A DNA stretch of 5,259 nt, taken from Vulcanimicrobiota bacterium. GTDB lineage: Bacteria > Vulcanimicrobiota > Vulcanimicrobiia > Vulcanimicrobiales > Vulcanimicrobiaceae. This document shows, in pieces, positions 4,963 through 5,259 of this stretch. A model generated the notes under the pieces. The model had not been told where the DNA came from. It saw only the letters and a list, made by a program, of their open reading frames with translations, and made no database searches. The stretch's first letter is position 1, and every line of letters begins with the position of its first letter. The position numbers and the translations under genes are program-made. The stretch lies in assembly GCA_019237435.1 (NCBI GenBank), contig JAFAHB010000052.1, positions 1-5,259 on the forward strand, given 5' to 3'.

Positions 4963-5259
4963 GCGACACCTCGAGCGGCATCGTCATCAATCTGAACGCC
5001 TACGGCGCGACCTTGCGGCTCGACGACGGCGATCTGGCTACCGCAAGCGCCTCGGACGTCGAGTCGCATCGCGAGCAATATCAACGCTCGCTGACCGGCC
5101 GTAAGCGTCTCGCGTTCGAAGTACGCCGAAACGGACGGCGCTGCGCGGTATCGCTTGCGCCGCAGCTCCGCGACGATGCGTTTGAAGAGCAGATCGCGTC
5201 GTACCTCAAGAGCACCGAAGAGCGGGAACCGGACGGCCTCGCGGCGGCCGAGCGGCATT
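4959..5259 (+). CDS. S1-like RNA-binding domain protein, N-terminal part (3' end beyond window)
   Basis: An open frame starts at GTG 4959, overlapping the upstream TGA as GTGA, and stays open for 100 codons to the window edge. The beginning (SDTSSGIVINLNAYGATLRL) resembles the first two strands of an S1/OB fold: the G-x-V strand, then a YGA turn where canonical S1 domains have the FGAF-like motif. It continues through DDGDLATASASDV, a helical QYQRSLTGRKRLAFEV stretch and RRNGRRCAVSLAPQ, where S1 domains end in a G-K-I-x-L-S strand. After the domain (about residue 73 onwards) comes an acidic helix-like segment (DDAFEEQIASYLKSTEE). In Bacillus, divIC is followed by yabR, a small S1-domain gene, so position supports the call. 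The classic S1 aromatic residues are only partly present. No strong ribosome binding site is seen; coupling to the upstream gene is likely. The true length and C-terminus are unknown. Confidence 0.7.
   Translation, partial: MSDTSSGIVINLNAYGATLRLDDGDLATASASDVESHREQYQRSLTGRKRLAFEVRRNGRRCAVSLAPQLRDDAFEEQIASYLKSTEEREPDGLAAAERH

Noticed and set aside
4905..5258. A 117-codon - strand open frame at the right end
   Set aside because: It overlaps the end of the FtsB-like gene and the S1-like frame, which has a coupled start and a plausible fold. No motif supports the antisense reading.

Overview
The window is a compact, GC-rich bacterial segment. All of its genes lie on the + strand and the only gaps between them are 7 to 21 bases. 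In order it holds: the last codons of a gene that looks like hrcA (1-102); dnaJ (121-1239); rsmE (about 1250-1975); a GT2 glycosyltransferase of the polyprenol/dolichol-phosphate mannose synthase type (1990-2754); accD (2762-3607); accA (3629-4615); a short FtsB/DivIC-like septum protein (4612-4962); and the start of an S1-like RNA-binding protein that runs off the right edge (4959-5259). I see no rRNA, tRNA, CRISPR array, transposase or convincing intrinsic terminator. No stretch longer than 21 bases lies outside a gene.

The left block, hrcA-dnaJ-rsmE without grpE or dnaK between, is a known arrangement for a second dnaJ, for example in actinobacteria. The middle block is the two-subunit carboxyltransferase of acetyl-CoA carboxylase, which makes malonyl-CoA for fatty acid synthesis. 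The right block, a DivIC-like protein followed by an S1-domain protein, recalls the divIC-yabR pair of Bacillus. The close packing and the 4-base overlaps at accA/ftsB-like and ftsB-like/S1 suggest one transcription unit, or a few overlapping ones, that links protein folding, ribosome modification, lipid and glycan precursor supply and division.

The organism cannot be fixed from this window. Separate AccA and AccD subunits, high GC, the actinobacteria-like hrcA-dnaJ-rsmE order and the Firmicutes-like divIC-S1 pair fit a high-GC Terrabacteria-type lineage. Candidatus Eremiobacterota (WPS-2) is my best guess, with low confidence.

The clearest element that is not ordinary gene content is a short palindromic REP-like repeat (3598-3624) wedged between accD and accA. 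It carries the stop codon of accD and very probably the ribosome binding site of accA. I find no evidence of a wholly new system here: apart from that repeat and some variant motifs, this is a housekeeping cluster.
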